A stretch of 64,000 bases of DNA, from assembly GCA_037127915.1 (NCBI GenBank), contig JBAXXL010000021.1, forward strand, positions 3,862 through 67,861, written 5' to 3'. Positions 45,424-55,372 of the stretch are shown piece after piece. A program made the position numbers and the translations under genes. Position 1 is the stretch's first letter; each line of letters starts with the position of its first letter. This DNA is from JBAXXL01 sp037127915. GTDB lineage: Bacteria > Bacteroidota > Ignavibacteria > Kapaibacteriales > UBA2268. Under the pieces are notes generated by a model. It searched no databases. It was not told the DNA's origin and saw nothing but the letters and a program-made list of their open reading frames with translations.

Positions 45424-46092
45424 ATGCCAATAAAACCCACATATTTGAACGACGAACTTTACGATTATATGCTCGAAAACTTTTCTTGCGATGATGAGTT
45501 TTTGCGAAATTTAAAAGTCGAAGCTGCCGCTAACGGTATTCCGCCGATTTTTATTACCCCTGAGCAAGGTTTGTTCTTGCAGTTTTTAATAAGGTCGGTA
45601 AATGCTAAACACATTTTGGAACTCGGTACATTAGCTGGGTACTCTGCTTTGGTTATGGCTGAAGCTTTGCCGGAGGATGGGAAAATTATCACAGTTGAAA
45701 AGAATGTGGGGTTCGCAGAATTTGCACAGAAGAAATTCAGTGAATCGGAGTATTCAAGAAAAATTGATATGCGAGTAGAGGATGCTTCCAAATTCCTCGA
45801 CCATTTCAAACCGAAAGAACCGTTGGATTTTGTTTTTGTCGATGCAAACAAACCATTTAATAAGATTTATTTGGATAAAATAACGCCTTTACTGAAAGTT
45901 GGTGGTATTTATATAACTGATAATGCTTTTGCATTTGGTCATATTATGGAAACAATACCGGAGCGTAACCCATTGGAAATAAAGTCAATGCGTTCGTTCA
46001 ATAATTATTTCCGTACTCATCCGTTATACAAAACTTGTTTAGTTCCTATTGGCGATGGTGCCATAATGGGCGTTAAAATTAAGGAAAATTAG
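45424..46092 (+). CDS. Class I SAM-dependent O-methyltransferase (caffeoyl-CoA OMT-like)
   Basis: 222 residues, Methyltransf_3 family: HILELGTLAGYSALVMAEALPEDGKIITVE (SAM motifs, residues ~61-90), then DFVFVDANKPFNKIYLDKITPLLKVGGIYITDNAF with the metal-binding Asp/Asn residues. In this family the substrates are catechol-type hydroxyls using Mg2+. Physiological substrate unknown. It ends two bases before the prfB start. Confidence 0.9.
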   Translation: MPIKPTYLNDELYDYMLENFSCDDEFLRNLKVEAAANGIPPIFITPEQGLFLQFLIRSVNAKHILELGTLAGYSALVMAEALPEDGKIITVEKNVGFAEFAQKKFSESEYSRKIDMRVEDASKFLDHFKPKEPLDFVFVDANKPFNKIYLDKITPLLKVGGIYITDNAFAFGHIMETIPERNPLEIKSMRSFNNYFRTHPLYKTCLVPIGDGAIMGVKIKEN

Positions 46093-46094
46093 AA

Positions 46095-47193
46095 ATGTTT
46101 GAACAGCAAAGAGAAAAAATAAATTTACTTATAACCAGAAGCGATCAATTACGGAGGTTCCTTTGATATTGATACAAAAGAATCTGAAATAAGTGAATTA
46201 ACAGAATTAACACAATCTTCCGAATTTTGGAACGACACTAAACAAGCCCAATCAACTATTCAAGAAATAAACAGCCGCAAAGAATGGGTCAACGATTGGA
46301 CAAAAGCCAACAACAAAACAAAAGATTTATTAGAACTGCTAGAAATAGCAAATGAAGATAACGACCTTTCTGCTGAACCGGAATTGAACAGCGAGATTAA
46401 TTCCGCCGAAGAGCTAATCCGTGATCTGGAAATAAGAAATATGCTGAGTGGGGAAGATGATATCCGAGGAGCTATTTTAACAATAAATTCAGGTGCCGGA
46501 GGTACAGAAGCAAACGATTGGACTTCAATGCTTTTACGTTTATATAACCGTTGGGCAGAACGGAAAAATTTCAAAATATCCCTTTTAGAAAGTGTGGATG
46601 GAGATGTAACAGGTCTAAAATCGTGCTCTATACAAATAGACGGTGCTTATGCATTTGGTTATTTGAAAGGGGAGAGCGGTGTACACCGCTTAGTCCGTAT
46701 ATCGCCATTTGATTCTAATGCTCGTAGGCACACTACTTTTGCTTCGGTTTATGTATATCCAGTGATGGAAGACGACGTGGCGATAGAAGTAAATCCTGCC
46801 GATGTAGAAATGGATACATTCCGGGCATCGAGTGCCGGTGGACAAAATGTCAATAAAGTTGAAACTGCAGTTCGTTTAAGGCATCTGCCGAGCGGAATAG
46901 TTGTCTCATGTCAAACAGAGCGTTCGCAGTTCCAGAACCGTGAACGTGCGATGAAGATGTTAAAGGCGCGGCTATACCAAAAGAGACGCGAGGAAGAAGA
47001 CGCTAAAAAAGCAGAGATAGAAGGTAAGAAAATGAAAATCGAGTGGGGCAGTCAAATACGCTCTTACGTTTTTCAACCTTATACTATGGTTAATGACCAT
47101 AGGACCGAAACAAAACGAACAGATATTGCCGCAGTTATGGACGGTGAAATAGACGATTTCATTACGGCTTTTCTAATTCTTTTTAAAGATTAA
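46095..47193 (+). CDS. prfB: Peptide chain release factor 2, expressed through a +1 programmed frameshift
   Basis: RF2 releases peptides at UAA and UGA. The gene is join(46095..46163, 46165..47193). Translation from ATG 46095 reads 23 codons to CTT and then meets in-frame TGA (46164-46166). Skipping the T at 46164 restores the frame and gives 365 residues, the usual RF2 length. The catalytic GGQ is at residues 248-250 (SSAGGQNVNK), and the stop-codon recognition loop SPF is in RISPFDSNARRHT. The reading is autoregulatory: low RF2 lets the ribosome shift. An ATG at 46384 is internal and not the start. Confidence 0.97.
46152..46167 (+). promoter_or_regulatory. prfB +1 frameshift site (internal SD + CTT TGA)
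   Basis: CGG AGG TTC CTT TGA T: internal Shine-Dalgarno-like GGAGG three bases before the slippery CTT, then the UGA. This is the canonical prfB arrangement seen in many bacteria. Confidence 0.93.
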
Positions 47194-47334
47194 TAAACCC
47201 AATTGTTTTCCAGAATAAAAACCTTGATTTCTCAAAATGACACTGACAATAAAATCTTTGCTTCAAAAAACAATATTATAATAGTTAGGAAGTAAATATC
47301 TTTGCTTTAAACGTTAGTTTTAGACAGCACTAAT

Positions 47335-47360
47335 AAAAAAAGGCAGAAAAAAAATCTGCC
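47335..47360 (-). terminator. Rho-independent terminator of the rRNA methyltransferase gene
   Basis: On the minus strand, GGCAGA-loop-TCTGCC (47342-47360) is followed by a T run (47335-47341, seven T). It lies 81 bases past the stop of the rsmB-like gene. The plus-strand side has no T run, so it mainly serves the minus strand. Confidence 0.75.
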
Positions 47361-47440
47361 CCTAAATCACCAAAAAAAATAAATAAATCAACTGATTCTT
47401 ATCATCATTGTGCAATTTTCTTTACAACTTACACAATTGT

Positions 47441-48883
47441 TTAAATATTTCTTTTAAATAATGCTAAAAAATAGCCATCTGTGCCATGAATTTCTGGAGA
47501 GAGTGTAAAACTATTCATATTTTTTTCCAAATTTTGTATATTGATATTGTGTTCTTTGAATTTTCTTAATAATGGATGCGGTCTGAAATCCGGATGATGT
47601 CTTAGGAATTCTTCTGCAACAGCTTGGTTTTCAATTGGCATAATTGTGCAGGTAGCATATAGTAATAATCCACCTGGTTTGACAAATTGGCTGAAGTATT
47701 TTAAAACTTTCAACTCTGTTGCGGCAAATCTATTGAAATCTTTTAAAGTTAGAGAATATTTCTTTTGCGGTTTCCGACGAAATGTTCCAAGCCCTGAACA
47801 AGGTGCATCAACTAAGACGTAGTCGAAAGAAGATTGATATATTTTGGGTTTCTTTTCATACGGCTCGATAGTTAGCAATCTGATGTTAGTTGATTTAGCT
47901 TTCAAAGCTCTTGGTCTGATTTTGTAAAGTTTATCGCGTTGAATATCTACAGCGGTAATACGAGATGTATTATGAGTTAAATCAGCTAGATGTAATGTTT
48001 TTCCCCCTGCGCCGGCGCAAGCGTCTAATATAACGCTTTGCGGTTTTGGTGAAAGTGCATAAGAAATCAGTTGGCTACCTTCGTCTTGGATTTCGACAGT
48101 TCCATTTTGATATATTTCTAAAATGTTTAGATTAATTCTATTTTTGATCGCAATAGCGGCAGGCGAAACCTTACACTTTTCAAATTCTATATTATTGCTC
48201 GTTAGATAATCGATAACTTTTTGCATATTCCGCTCCGGATTATTAACACGGATAATCATATCGGCCGAATTTGTAGAAGAATCTGCAAGAGCTATTAAAT
48301 TTTCATAAGAACGAGGCTCAAATTTATTAGAATGTAGGTATGCTAAAATCTGTTTCGAGAATGAATATTTCAATGAAATGTTGTCAATCAGTTGTTCAGA
48401 TTCCGACATATCTGAATTAAATATGCCTTCAATTTCATTTTCCAGATGTGTTAGTACAAAAGGTGTTAAATTAATTCCACAGTATTCATCAAATATGGTC
48501 TTAACTGCTTCAATAATTGTATAATCTCTAAAATATTTATTGGATAGCGTTGAGAAATTGTTTAAATTTGTATTGCTTGCATTGTACTTTATTAGAAAAA
48601 AGCAAGTGGTATTGACTTTCAGAATTAATTGATGTGAGGTGTCAAGACAAAGATCATAATCGCGGGTAAGAAAGCGATTTAATGAATCGGAAATATGATC
48701 GATAAAAATTTTATTTCTATAGTAATTAAATACTATTTCTGAAATGATTTTTCGTTCATTGCTACCGATAAAAGAATTTTTTCTAAAAAATATATTTATA
48801 AAAACATCACAATCGGTGTTATTTTCATCAACTGAGCTAATAATTTCCGACGAAATGTTTAGAATTTTTTGAAACTTTTTCAT
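47441..48883 (-). CDS. rsmB: RsmB-type 16S rRNA (cytosine-C5) methyltransferase
   Basis: 480 residues. N-terminal ~170 residues are NusB-like helices; the C-terminal Rossmann domain carries VILDACAGAGGKTLHLAD (SAM motif I, residues ~283-300), FDYVLVDAPCSGLGTFRRKP with the motif IV Cys, and YATCTIMPIENQAV with the motif VI catalytic Cys. These two Cys are the hallmark of RNA m5C methyltransferases. Its length and NusB-like region fit RsmB, though other family members (e.g. RsmF, NSUN-like) cannot be excluded. TAATTTTG (minus, 48926-48933) is a likely -7 element. Confidence 0.87.
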   Translation of the reverse strand: MKKFQKILNISSEIISSVDENNTDCDVFINIFFRKNSFIGSNERKIISEIVFNYYRNKIFIDHISDSLNRFLTRDYDLCLDTSHQLILKVNTTCFFLIKYNASNTNLNNFSTLSNKYFRDYTIIEAVKTIFDEYCGINLTPFVLTHLENEIEGIFNSDMSESEQLIDNISLKYSFSKQILAYLHSNKFEPRSYENLIALADSSTNSADMIIRVNNPERNMQKVIDYLTSNNIEFEKCKVSPAAIAIKNRINLNILEIYQNGTVEIQDEGSQLISYALSPKPQSVILDACAGAGGKTLHLADLTHNTSRITAVDIQRDKLYKIRPRALKAKSTNIRLLTIEPYEKKPKIYQSSFDYVLVDAPCSGLGTFRRKPQKKYSLTLKDFNRFAATELKVLKYFSQFVKPGGLLLYATCTIMPIENQAVAEEFLRHHPDFRPHPLLRKFKEHNINIQNLEKNMNSFTLSPEIHGTDGYFLALFKRNI

Positions 48884-49062
48884 TTATGTGTACCATTCGT
48901 TAAATATTTGTAAAATTATGTAGTTCAAAATTATACATAAAATACAACAAAAAAAAATGGTATAAAGATTTATAATAATTAACAAATTTATTGGATTATT
49001 TTTTGAGTTTATTTGGAATTTAACATTATTATGATTAATTTAGTTTATTGACAGTATACACT

Positions 49063-49079
49063 TTGCTTAATAGAAGCAA
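49063..49079 (+). promoter_or_regulatory. Inverted repeat TTGCTT-N5-AAGCAA upstream of the sigma-54 promoter
   Basis: A perfect 6-bp inverted repeat about 23 bases upstream of the -24 element. It might be an activator or integration-host-factor type site; its function is not established. The rest of the 327-base gap (48884-49210) holds the rsmB -7 element and otherwise AT-rich sequence. Confidence 0.35.
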
Positions 49080-49101
49080 GAGTATGTTTTGTACTGATAT
49101 A

Positions 49102-49117
49102 TGGCACAGTATTTGCA
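49102..49117 (+). promoter_or_regulatory. Sigma-54 (RpoN) -24/-12 promoter
   Basis: TGGCACAGTATTTGCA: the GG (49103-49104) and GC (49115-49116) doublets are exactly ten bases apart, as required, and match TGGCAC-N5-TTGCA. It lies about 95 bases upstream of the ATG at 49211. It would put the following secreted protein genes under an activator-dependent RNA polymerase. Confidence 0.7.
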
Positions 49118-49210
49118 TGTATTTAATTAATGATAATATATATGATTGAAATTATGATGAAAAAAGACTATTTAATATTTAATATAAACAACACTAACAG
49201 GAGTTTTGTA

Positions 49211-49795
49211 ATGAACAGAGTATTGAAGTATTTCTTGGTATTATGCTTCCTTATTCCTATTCTTGCTCTATCCAGCAATGCTGAAGAAGTATTACTGAAG
49301 CATGTAATAACTAATGGAAGTATGATCCGCTTATTCGACGGTGCCAATAAAACGCAAATGTATGGCTCGTTCGGACAAGCCGCGGCCGGTAAAATAGTAA
49401 TGGCTGGAACAAGCCAAACCGGAACAGCTTATATGGGATGGTGGAGCAGAGCCCCATTGCCAACAGATGTGAAAGATAATAAATTAGCATCTTCAAATTT
49501 AACTAACTATCCAAACCCAACTGCAAACAACACAACGTTTGAATATGATTTACCGGGTTCAGCAGATGTTAGTTTAAAACTTTATGACGTTTCCGGTAAA
49601 TTGATAAAAGTGCTTTATAGCGGTTATCAATCAGCTGGCAAACAGTCAGTTAACTATGACGTAACCGATTCAGACGGGTTGAGACTGCAAAGCGGTTCTT
49701 ATATGTATGAATTGGTAGCTGTTCCTTATAACCTTGCAGGAGGCGGTGCTTTTGACCCGATACACCTTCGCAATATTATGATGGTTGTAAAATAA
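49211..49795 (+). CDS. Small secreted protein with T9SS C-terminal domain
   Basis: 194 residues from ATG 49211 (AGGAG site at 49199-49203); an earlier in-frame start (49130) would place the signal peptide internally. Signal peptide ends LALSSNA. Residues ~25-85 (FDGANKTQMYGSFGQAAAG ... TGTAYMGWWSR) resemble Gly-rich Bacteroidota surface proteins. The end (LTNYPNPTANNTTFEYDLP ... LRLQSGSYMYELVA) is a FlgD-like/T9SS type A domain. A strong sigma-54 promoter lies ~95 bases upstream. Followed 107 bases later by the giant repetitive gene. Confidence 0.8.
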   Translation: MNRVLKYFLVLCFLIPILALSSNAEEVLLKHVITNGSMIRLFDGANKTQMYGSFGQAAAGKIVMAGTSQTGTAYMGWWSRAPLPTDVKDNKLASSNLTNYPNPTANNTTFEYDLPGSADVSLKLYDVSGKLIKVLYSGYQSAGKQSVNYDVTDSDGLRLQSGSYMYELVAVPYNLAGGGAFDPIHLRNIMMVVK

Positions 49796-49902
49796 GAATG
49801 TATATATATAATGTGTAGTATATATTCTAAACTTGTTCTTTTAGAAAAAAAACAGAATTTTTTTAAATTATAATAATTACTAATATTTTTAGGAGTATTT
49901 AA

Positions 49903-52900
49903 ATGAAGAAATCATTTCTTCTTGGTGTATTGCTAATTGCACTTTTAATAGTTCCGTTTGCTAACGCTGTTGCAGAAAACAACGTTCCAAGAACTATTAA
50001 TTACACCGGTAATCTATTTGATTACGCTGGTCAACCTATCAACAAGGCTGTTGACCTGAATGTCAAAATTTATAACAGTCAAACTGGTGGTTCTGCCTTA
50101 TGGACAGAAGACCAGAGAAACGTTCAAGTTGAATATGGTTATTTCTCAATCAATCTTGGTACAGAATCACCATTAAACTTAGACTTTAAAACTCAGTATT
50201 GGGTAGAATTATCCGTAAATGGCAACTCTTATGCAAGAGTTCCATTCACATCAACTCCTTACACATTTCAATCAATGCGTTCATTCCGCGCTGATACAGC
50301 AAATGTTGCAAAGGCAGTTTTAGACAAATCTATCACAATAGCTAGCTTGGCTGACGAAACACGCGTTGTTACTGGCGATGTAACAGGTACATATCCTGAA
50401 TTATACATCAAAGACGGCGTTGTTGTTTCTAAAATTGGCAAAGGTCAAATCACTAATTATCACATTTCAGGAAGCGTTTCATTACCTCCAGCAGGTCCTG
50501 CAGGCGGAGCTTTAACAGGTCAATATCCTGATCCTAAATTAGCTGAAAACGCAGTTGAAACATTTAACATTATGGATGGTTCAATTACTTATCCTAAATT
50601 TCAAAATGCTTACGGCCCAGAAGGCACTATCCTAGTATGGAATGGTACCGCTTGGGTTGAATCATCAGTACCAGAATGGCAAACTCCAGAAGTTGACGGC
50701 GTTATTGGTAATGAAGTAATGTGGGCTACAAATGGCTTAGAAATAATCACAGATACTGAAGGTCTTTTAGGCGTTGGTATTGTATACGGCGGAGTAACTA
50801 ACGATATGTTAGCCGGCGATATTACTACTGATAAATTGTTTGGTGATATCACAATGGATAAATTTGCTAATGGCAATATGCCAGGTCAAGTTATGTGGTG
50901 GAATCAATTACAAAAAGAATGGCAATTAACTCCAAACGCTCCAAGAGAAGACTATGTAATGAAATGGGTATTTGATCACGAAGCTGGCCAAGCTCTTTTA
51001 GAATGGGCTCCAGACAATATGTCAATTCCTTTCTTATATGATGGTCCAAGTATCAATCCAGAATCTCCAGAAAGCGCACCTTATTCAAGCACAATGTTCG
51101 AATTAGTTCTTGATGGCGCTCGTGCTGTTAGCAATAATAGCGTACACGGTATTGCTGTAACAATCAAGGATGATGAAGCTGGATCAGCAATGGTATTAAA
51201 AGGTTCAGGTATGAACAAAGGTAATATGATACCTGTTGCTGTTATTACAGCTAATCCTTACGTTGGAAGTGCTTCTTATGATAAAGGTATATTAAATGTA
51301 TCCGCTTCTGTTGGTACTCTTGCAGATGCTACTAGCTTTGGCGAATTGATTAATCATACAGTAACTGGCACAAACCATGGTATTTCTTCAATGGGTGCTG
51401 GTATCTATAATACAGTTGGCATAAATGCTGTCAATGGTACTATTTTTGGTTTAGACGCTACTGGTACATCAACTTCTGGTGATGCTACAGGTAAAGTTAT
51501 AGGTGTTAACGGTATGGCAATGGGTACTGGTTCTGATATCGCTGTTGGCGTAGCAGGTACCTCTATGAATGCAAAATACAACACTGGTTTATTTGGTGGT
51601 GTTAATACAGGTTCAACTCCTTGGACAACAATTAAAGCTAACTTACCTGCTTCAATTACTAACGTTGGTGCTGTTGCTTACGGTCCTGTAAGCTCAAACA
51701 CATTAGCATTATATGCTTATGGCAACTCACAATTTGATGGTGATATCACTGTTAAAAATAACGCATTAGTTAACCAAAACTTGACAGTTCAAGGTATTGG
51801 TACATTTAATGGTACACTTAACACAAATGGAAATTTCCAATTAGACGGTGTTCAGGGTCAATATAAAGAACTTATGATCGGTATGGGCAATGGCATAACT
51901 CCAACTTGGATTTCTGTTGCTAACTTAATGGAAGATTTGGTAGCTGGTGCCGGCTTAGTTAGTCCTAACTATGATGGTTCTGTTACAAGAACATTTGCAG
52001 TTGAATATGATGCTACATTGAAAATGGATGCTGCCGGCGATGCTGGTAAAATCGGTTTAAATCTTGCTAATCCAAATACTTGGACAGCCTTACAAACATT
52101 TAATGCTCCTGGTGTTGATATTAATGCAGGTAACATTGATGGTACAATAATTGGTGCTTCTGTTCCTACTGTTGGTACATTTACTAATCTATTTGCAACA
52201 AACGAAACAGTATCCGGTTTATTAACAGCCGCTACAGTTGACTTAAACGGTGGAAACATTGACAATACAGTAATCGGCATAGCAATTCCTGCCGCTGGTT
52301 ATTTCACAGACGTTATTGCTGCTAATATTACAAGCAATACATCTATTAATACTAATGGTACTTTCGCTTTAGACGGCGTTCAAGGTGCTACAAAACAATT
52401 AATGATTGGTCAAGGCAATGGCGTAACTCCTGTATGGATTTCTGTTGCTAACTTGATGGAAGATTTAACAGACGGCGAAGGTATTGTTGACTTTACATAT
52501 GATGGCTCAGCTACAATGAAAGTTAAAACTGACATTGATGGTACAACATTAAAATATGATATATCCGGAGACGACGGTAAAGTTATTGTAAACCAAGCTT
52601 GGAATTTTGCTTGGACAGGAAATAACACTTGGGCTGGTACTTCTATATTTAACAATTCATTAACAGCAACTAAAGCAGTTACCTTAGGTGATGGCGATGC
52701 TGATGATGTTATTATTAAAACTGCAGATTGGTCAGTCGATATGGATGGCAATATTTTCACAAATGGTAAATTAGATGTTAACGGTGCAACCACTTTAAAT
52801 AATACATTAACAGTTGCAGGAATTGCAAAATTCAATAATGTAACAGAAAGTACTTCAATAACAACCGGTTCTGTCGTAGTAGCCGGCGGTGTTGGTATTG

Positions 52901-55134
52901 CTAAGAATGTAAATATTGGTGGTGCTTTAACAGTAGCTGGTAATACAGATCTTAACGATGAATTAGACGTAGCGAAAAAAGTTGATTTAGCCGCTCCTGG
53001 CTTAATGACAACTGTACGCGGTACATTTAATGTTGATGAAGCAGTTACCTTAGATGCTACATTAGCAGTTGCCGGTATTGCAAAATTCAACAATACAACA
53101 GAAAGCACAACAACTACAGATGGCGCAGTAATAGTAGCCGGTGGTGTTGGTATTGCTAAGAATGTAAATATTGGCGGTGCTTTAGCAGTTGCAGGTAATA
53201 CAGACCTTAATGGCGAATTAGACGTAGCGAAAAAAGTTGATTTAGCCGCTCCTGGCTTAATGACAACAGTACGCGGTACATTTAATGTTGACCAAGCAGT
53301 TACATTAGACGCTACATTAGATGTTGCCGGTATTGCAAAATTCAACAATACAACAGAAAGCACAACAATAGCAAACGGCGCAGTAATAGTAGCCGGCGGT
53401 GTTGGTATTGCTAAGAATGTTAATATTGGCGGTGCTTTAGCAGTTGCCGGTAATACAGATTTACTCGGCATATTAAAAGTTACCGGTAATACAGATCTTA
53501 ATGGCGAATTAGATGTAGCGAAAAAAGTTGATTTAGCCGCTCCTGGCTTAATGACTACAGTACGCGGTACATTAAATGTAGATGAAGATGCTACATTCGA
53601 TGCTAACATCTATGCTCCAACAGGTACAATTGATGTATTAACATCAGACGATGTTACTGTTACAAACAGTTTGACATTAGAAGATGCCGCCGCATTGTTA
53701 GCTTCTAACGGTTCTGGTACTCCAACTCCAGGTAACATCGGTGATATATTTGTATCTCGCGGACCTGGCTTAAGCCCAGAATGGACAACCTCTATTCCAT
53801 TGCTTGACGTTACTGATTTATCTACAGATCATTTTGTAGTTAATGATAACACAATGCCAGGTATGGAACCATACTTTGAAGTACCTTATCTTGGTACAAG
53901 AAAAGCAGTATTTGGTGCTCCTGGTTCAGGTCAAGGCGTTGATGTAACAATTTACGGAAAATTAACTACTGATAACTTAGAAGTTATTAATGAAATACCT
54001 TACTTAGATGTTACTGACTTATACGTTGGTGCTGATCTTAATGTAGCCGGTAATATTAATATGCTAACTGGTATGTTTACTGGTGGTGATGCTAAATTAA
54101 ATAATTTAAAAGTTAATGATATAGATGCTCTTAATATTAAAGTACAAACATTAGAAGTAACTTTACAAGCAAAACTAACAGACATCGAAGTTCACGGTTT
54201 AGCTAAATTCTATGATGGTATGAGCGTTACTGGTGGTAATCTAACAGTTTCCGCAGGTAATAACATTATTGCTGGAAATGATTTAGAAGTTCACCATGCA
54301 ATTAACAACCCAACAACTTCAGGTGCAATTCAATTACCAGTTTTAATTAACGACCCACAAGGTTTGCAAGTAACTGGTGATCTTTTAGTTGGCGGTTTAT
54401 TTACAGTTGGTTTGGTTGACATCAACGGCGGAACAATTGATAACACAGTTATCGGTGCTACAACTCCTGCTAATGGTACATTTACAAACTTAACAAGTAC
54501 TGTTTCTATGAACACAACTGGAACATTCAAATTAGACGGTATCGAAGGTACTGCAGGTCAATTAATGATTGGTGCTGGTGCTGGTAATACTCCTACTTGG
54601 TCTACGGTTTCAAGTTTAATGGCTGACCTTACAGCTGGTGCTGGTTTGGTTGGAACAACTTATGATGGTTCTGCCGCTTCAACATTTGCAGTTGATTATG
54701 ATGCTACTTTGAAGATGGACGTTGCCGGTGATGCTGGTAAATTAGGTCTTAATCTAGGTACTGCAAACAGCTGGACAGGTATACAACAATTCTCAACTGT
54801 TGATATCAACGGTGGAAATATCGATGGTACAGTTATTGGTAATGTAACTGCTTCTACAGGTAAATTTACTACAGTAACTTCTAATCATCTAGTTCTTAGT
54901 ACTCAAGCTATAGCAGCAAAAGCTGATTTCCTTACAGCTACAGCAGCTATACTTCTTTATTCCGATACTCAGAACATTGCTTTAAGTTCTGAATTACCTA
55001 CACGCACAAGTGGTGAAGTGATATATATTATCAATAAATCAGCTGGTGCCCGTACTATTATGGGAACTTCTGTTCCTATCAATCAAATGATTACTTTGGT
55101 TTATGTTGGTACTGATTGGTACGCTATTCCATAA
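49903..55134 (+). CDS. Giant repetitive surface protein with phage-tail-fibre-like modules
   Basis: 1743 residues, signal peptide 1-25 (ending ANAVA), AGGAG site nine bases upstream. Residues ~30-125 form a domain common at the start of bacterial tail-fibre-like proteins (RTINYTGNLFDYAGQPI ... SIDLG-type ... FTSTPYTFQS). The rest is beta-repeat sequence: units LDGVQGxxKxLMIGxGNG ... LMEDLxxGxG (three times), then 85-residue tandem repeats with VVVAGGVGIAKNVNIGGAL (~970-1235). These motifs are characteristic of T4-like and cyanophage tail fibres. There is no obvious T9SS tail. Likely an extracellular fibre or adhesin; no phage genes are nearby. Confidence 0.8.
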   Translation: MKKSFLLGVLLIALLIVPFANAVAENNVPRTINYTGNLFDYAGQPINKAVDLNVKIYNSQTGGSALWTEDQRNVQVEYGYFSINLGTESPLNLDFKTQYWVELSVNGNSYARVPFTSTPYTFQSMRSFRADTANVAKAVLDKSITIASLADETRVVTGDVTGTYPELYIKDGVVVSKIGKGQITNYHISGSVSLPPAGPAGGALTGQYPDPKLAENAVETFNIMDGSITYPKFQNAYGPEGTILVWNGTAWVESSVPEWQTPEVDGVIGNEVMWATNGLEIITDTEGLLGVGIVYGGVTNDMLAGDITTDKLFGDITMDKFANGNMPGQVMWWNQLQKEWQLTPNAPREDYVMKWVFDHEAGQALLEWAPDNMSIPFLYDGPSINPESPESAPYSSTMFELVLDGARAVSNNSVHGIAVTIKDDEAGSAMVLKGSGMNKGNMIPVAVITANPYVGSASYDKGILNVSASVGTLADATSFGELINHTVTGTNHGISSMGAGIYNTVGINAVNGTIFGLDATGTSTSGDATGKVIGVNGMAMGTGSDIAVGVAGTSMNAKYNTGLFGGVNTGSTPWTTIKANLPASITNVGAVAYGPVSSNTLALYAYGNSQFDGDITVKNNALVNQNLTVQGIGTFNGTLNTNGNFQLDGVQGQYKELMIGMGNGITPTWISVANLMEDLVAGAGLVSPNYDGSVTRTFAVEYDATLKMDAAGDAGKIGLNLANPNTWTALQTFNAPGVDINAGNIDGTIIGASVPTVGTFTNLFATNETVSGLLTAATVDLNGGNIDNTVIGIAIPAAGYFTDVIAANITSNTSINTNGTFALDGVQGATKQLMIGQGNGVTPVWISVANLMEDLTDGEGIVDFTYDGSATMKVKTDIDGTTLKYDISGDDGKVIVNQAWNFAWTGNNTWAGTSIFNNSLTATKAVTLGDGDADDVIIKTADWSVDMDGNIFTNGKLDVNGATTLNNTLTVAGIAKFNNVTESTSITTGSVVVAGGVGIAKNVNIGGALTVAGNTDLNDELDVAKKVDLAAPGLMTTVRGTFNVDEAVTLDATLAVAGIAKFNNTTESTTTTDGAVIVAGGVGIAKNVNIGGALAVAGNTDLNGELDVAKKVDLAAPGLMTTVRGTFNVDQAVTLDATLDVAGIAKFNNTTESTTIANGAVIVAGGVGIAKNVNIGGALAVAGNTDLLGILKVTGNTDLNGELDVAKKVDLAAPGLMTTVRGTLNVDEDATFDANIYAPTGTIDVLTSDDVTVTNSLTLEDAAALLASNGSGTPTPGNIGDIFVSRGPGLSPEWTTSIPLLDVTDLSTDHFVVNDNTMPGMEPYFEVPYLGTRKAVFGAPGSGQGVDVTIYGKLTTDNLEVINEIPYLDVTDLYVGADLNVAGNINMLTGMFTGGDAKLNNLKVNDIDALNIKVQTLEVTLQAKLTDIEVHGLAKFYDGMSVTGGNLTVSAGNNIIAGNDLEVHHAINNPTTSGAIQLPVLINDPQGLQVTGDLLVGGLFTVGLVDINGGTIDNTVIGATTPANGTFTNLTSTVSMNTTGTFKLDGIEGTAGQLMIGAGAGNTPTWSTVSSLMADLTAGAGLVGTTYDGSAASTFAVDYDATLKMDVAGDAGKLGLNLGTANSWTGIQQFSTVDINGGNIDGTVIGNVTASTGKFTTVTSNHLVLSTQAIAAKADFLTATAAILLYSDTQNIALSSELPTRTSGEVIYIINKSAGARTIMGTSVPINQMITLVYVGTDWYAIP
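52813..53613 (+). repeat. Tandem 255-bp coding repeats (85 residues) in the giant gene
   Basis: Units at 52813-53067 and 53068-53322, and a third at 53323-53613 lengthened to 291 bp by a 36-bp partial duplication (KVTGNTDL-type). DNA identity between units is high, including at third codon positions, so the amplification is recent or homogenised. Confidence 0.85.
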
Positions 55135-55153
55135 TCTTCATTGATTATTAATT

Positions 55154-55185
55154 ATAAACTCAGGGTGTAAAAACCCTGAGTTTAT
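55154..55185 (+). terminator. Terminator hairpin after the giant gene
   Basis: 12-bp stem ATAAACTCAGGG / CCCTGAGTTTAT around TGTAAAAA, 19 bases after the stop. The CTCAGGG...CCCTGAG core is shared with 57988-58017. Confidence 0.75.
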
Positions 55186-55278
55186 ATATTTTAAAAAAAA
55201 TAAAAATTATAATCTTAAGCATTTAAAACAAAGAGTTTTTAAGATTAAAATTCAAGTCACAAAGTTATTTGTAAAATT

Positions 55279-55372
55279 CCTACCTTAAGAATTAAGATTC
55301 TAAGTTTTAAAGATAGAAATTAAGTCATAAAAAAGACTTTATATATTGTAAAACTTAACAGAGGGTAACACC
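55279..55372 (+). promoter_or_regulatory. Conserved paralogue leader, copy 1
   Basis: From CCTACCTTAAGAA to the ATG: contains ATTCTAAG, GATAGAAATTAAGTCA, TATATTGTAAAACTTAACAGAGGG. Copies 2 (58041-58132) and 3 (60920-61015) precede the other paralogues with similar spacing (92-96 bases to the start). The end holds the AGAGGG ribosome-binding site. Confidence 0.65.

Noticed and set aside
46384..47193. prfB as a 269-residue gene starting at 46384
   Set aside because: RF2 homology extends upstream through the frameshift to 46095.
52410..53609. 399-codon open frame on the minus strand inside the giant gene
   Set aside because: It is the antisense of the GTTGCC/GGTGGT-rich repeats, which lack stops in that frame. 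No ribosome-binding site or domain.
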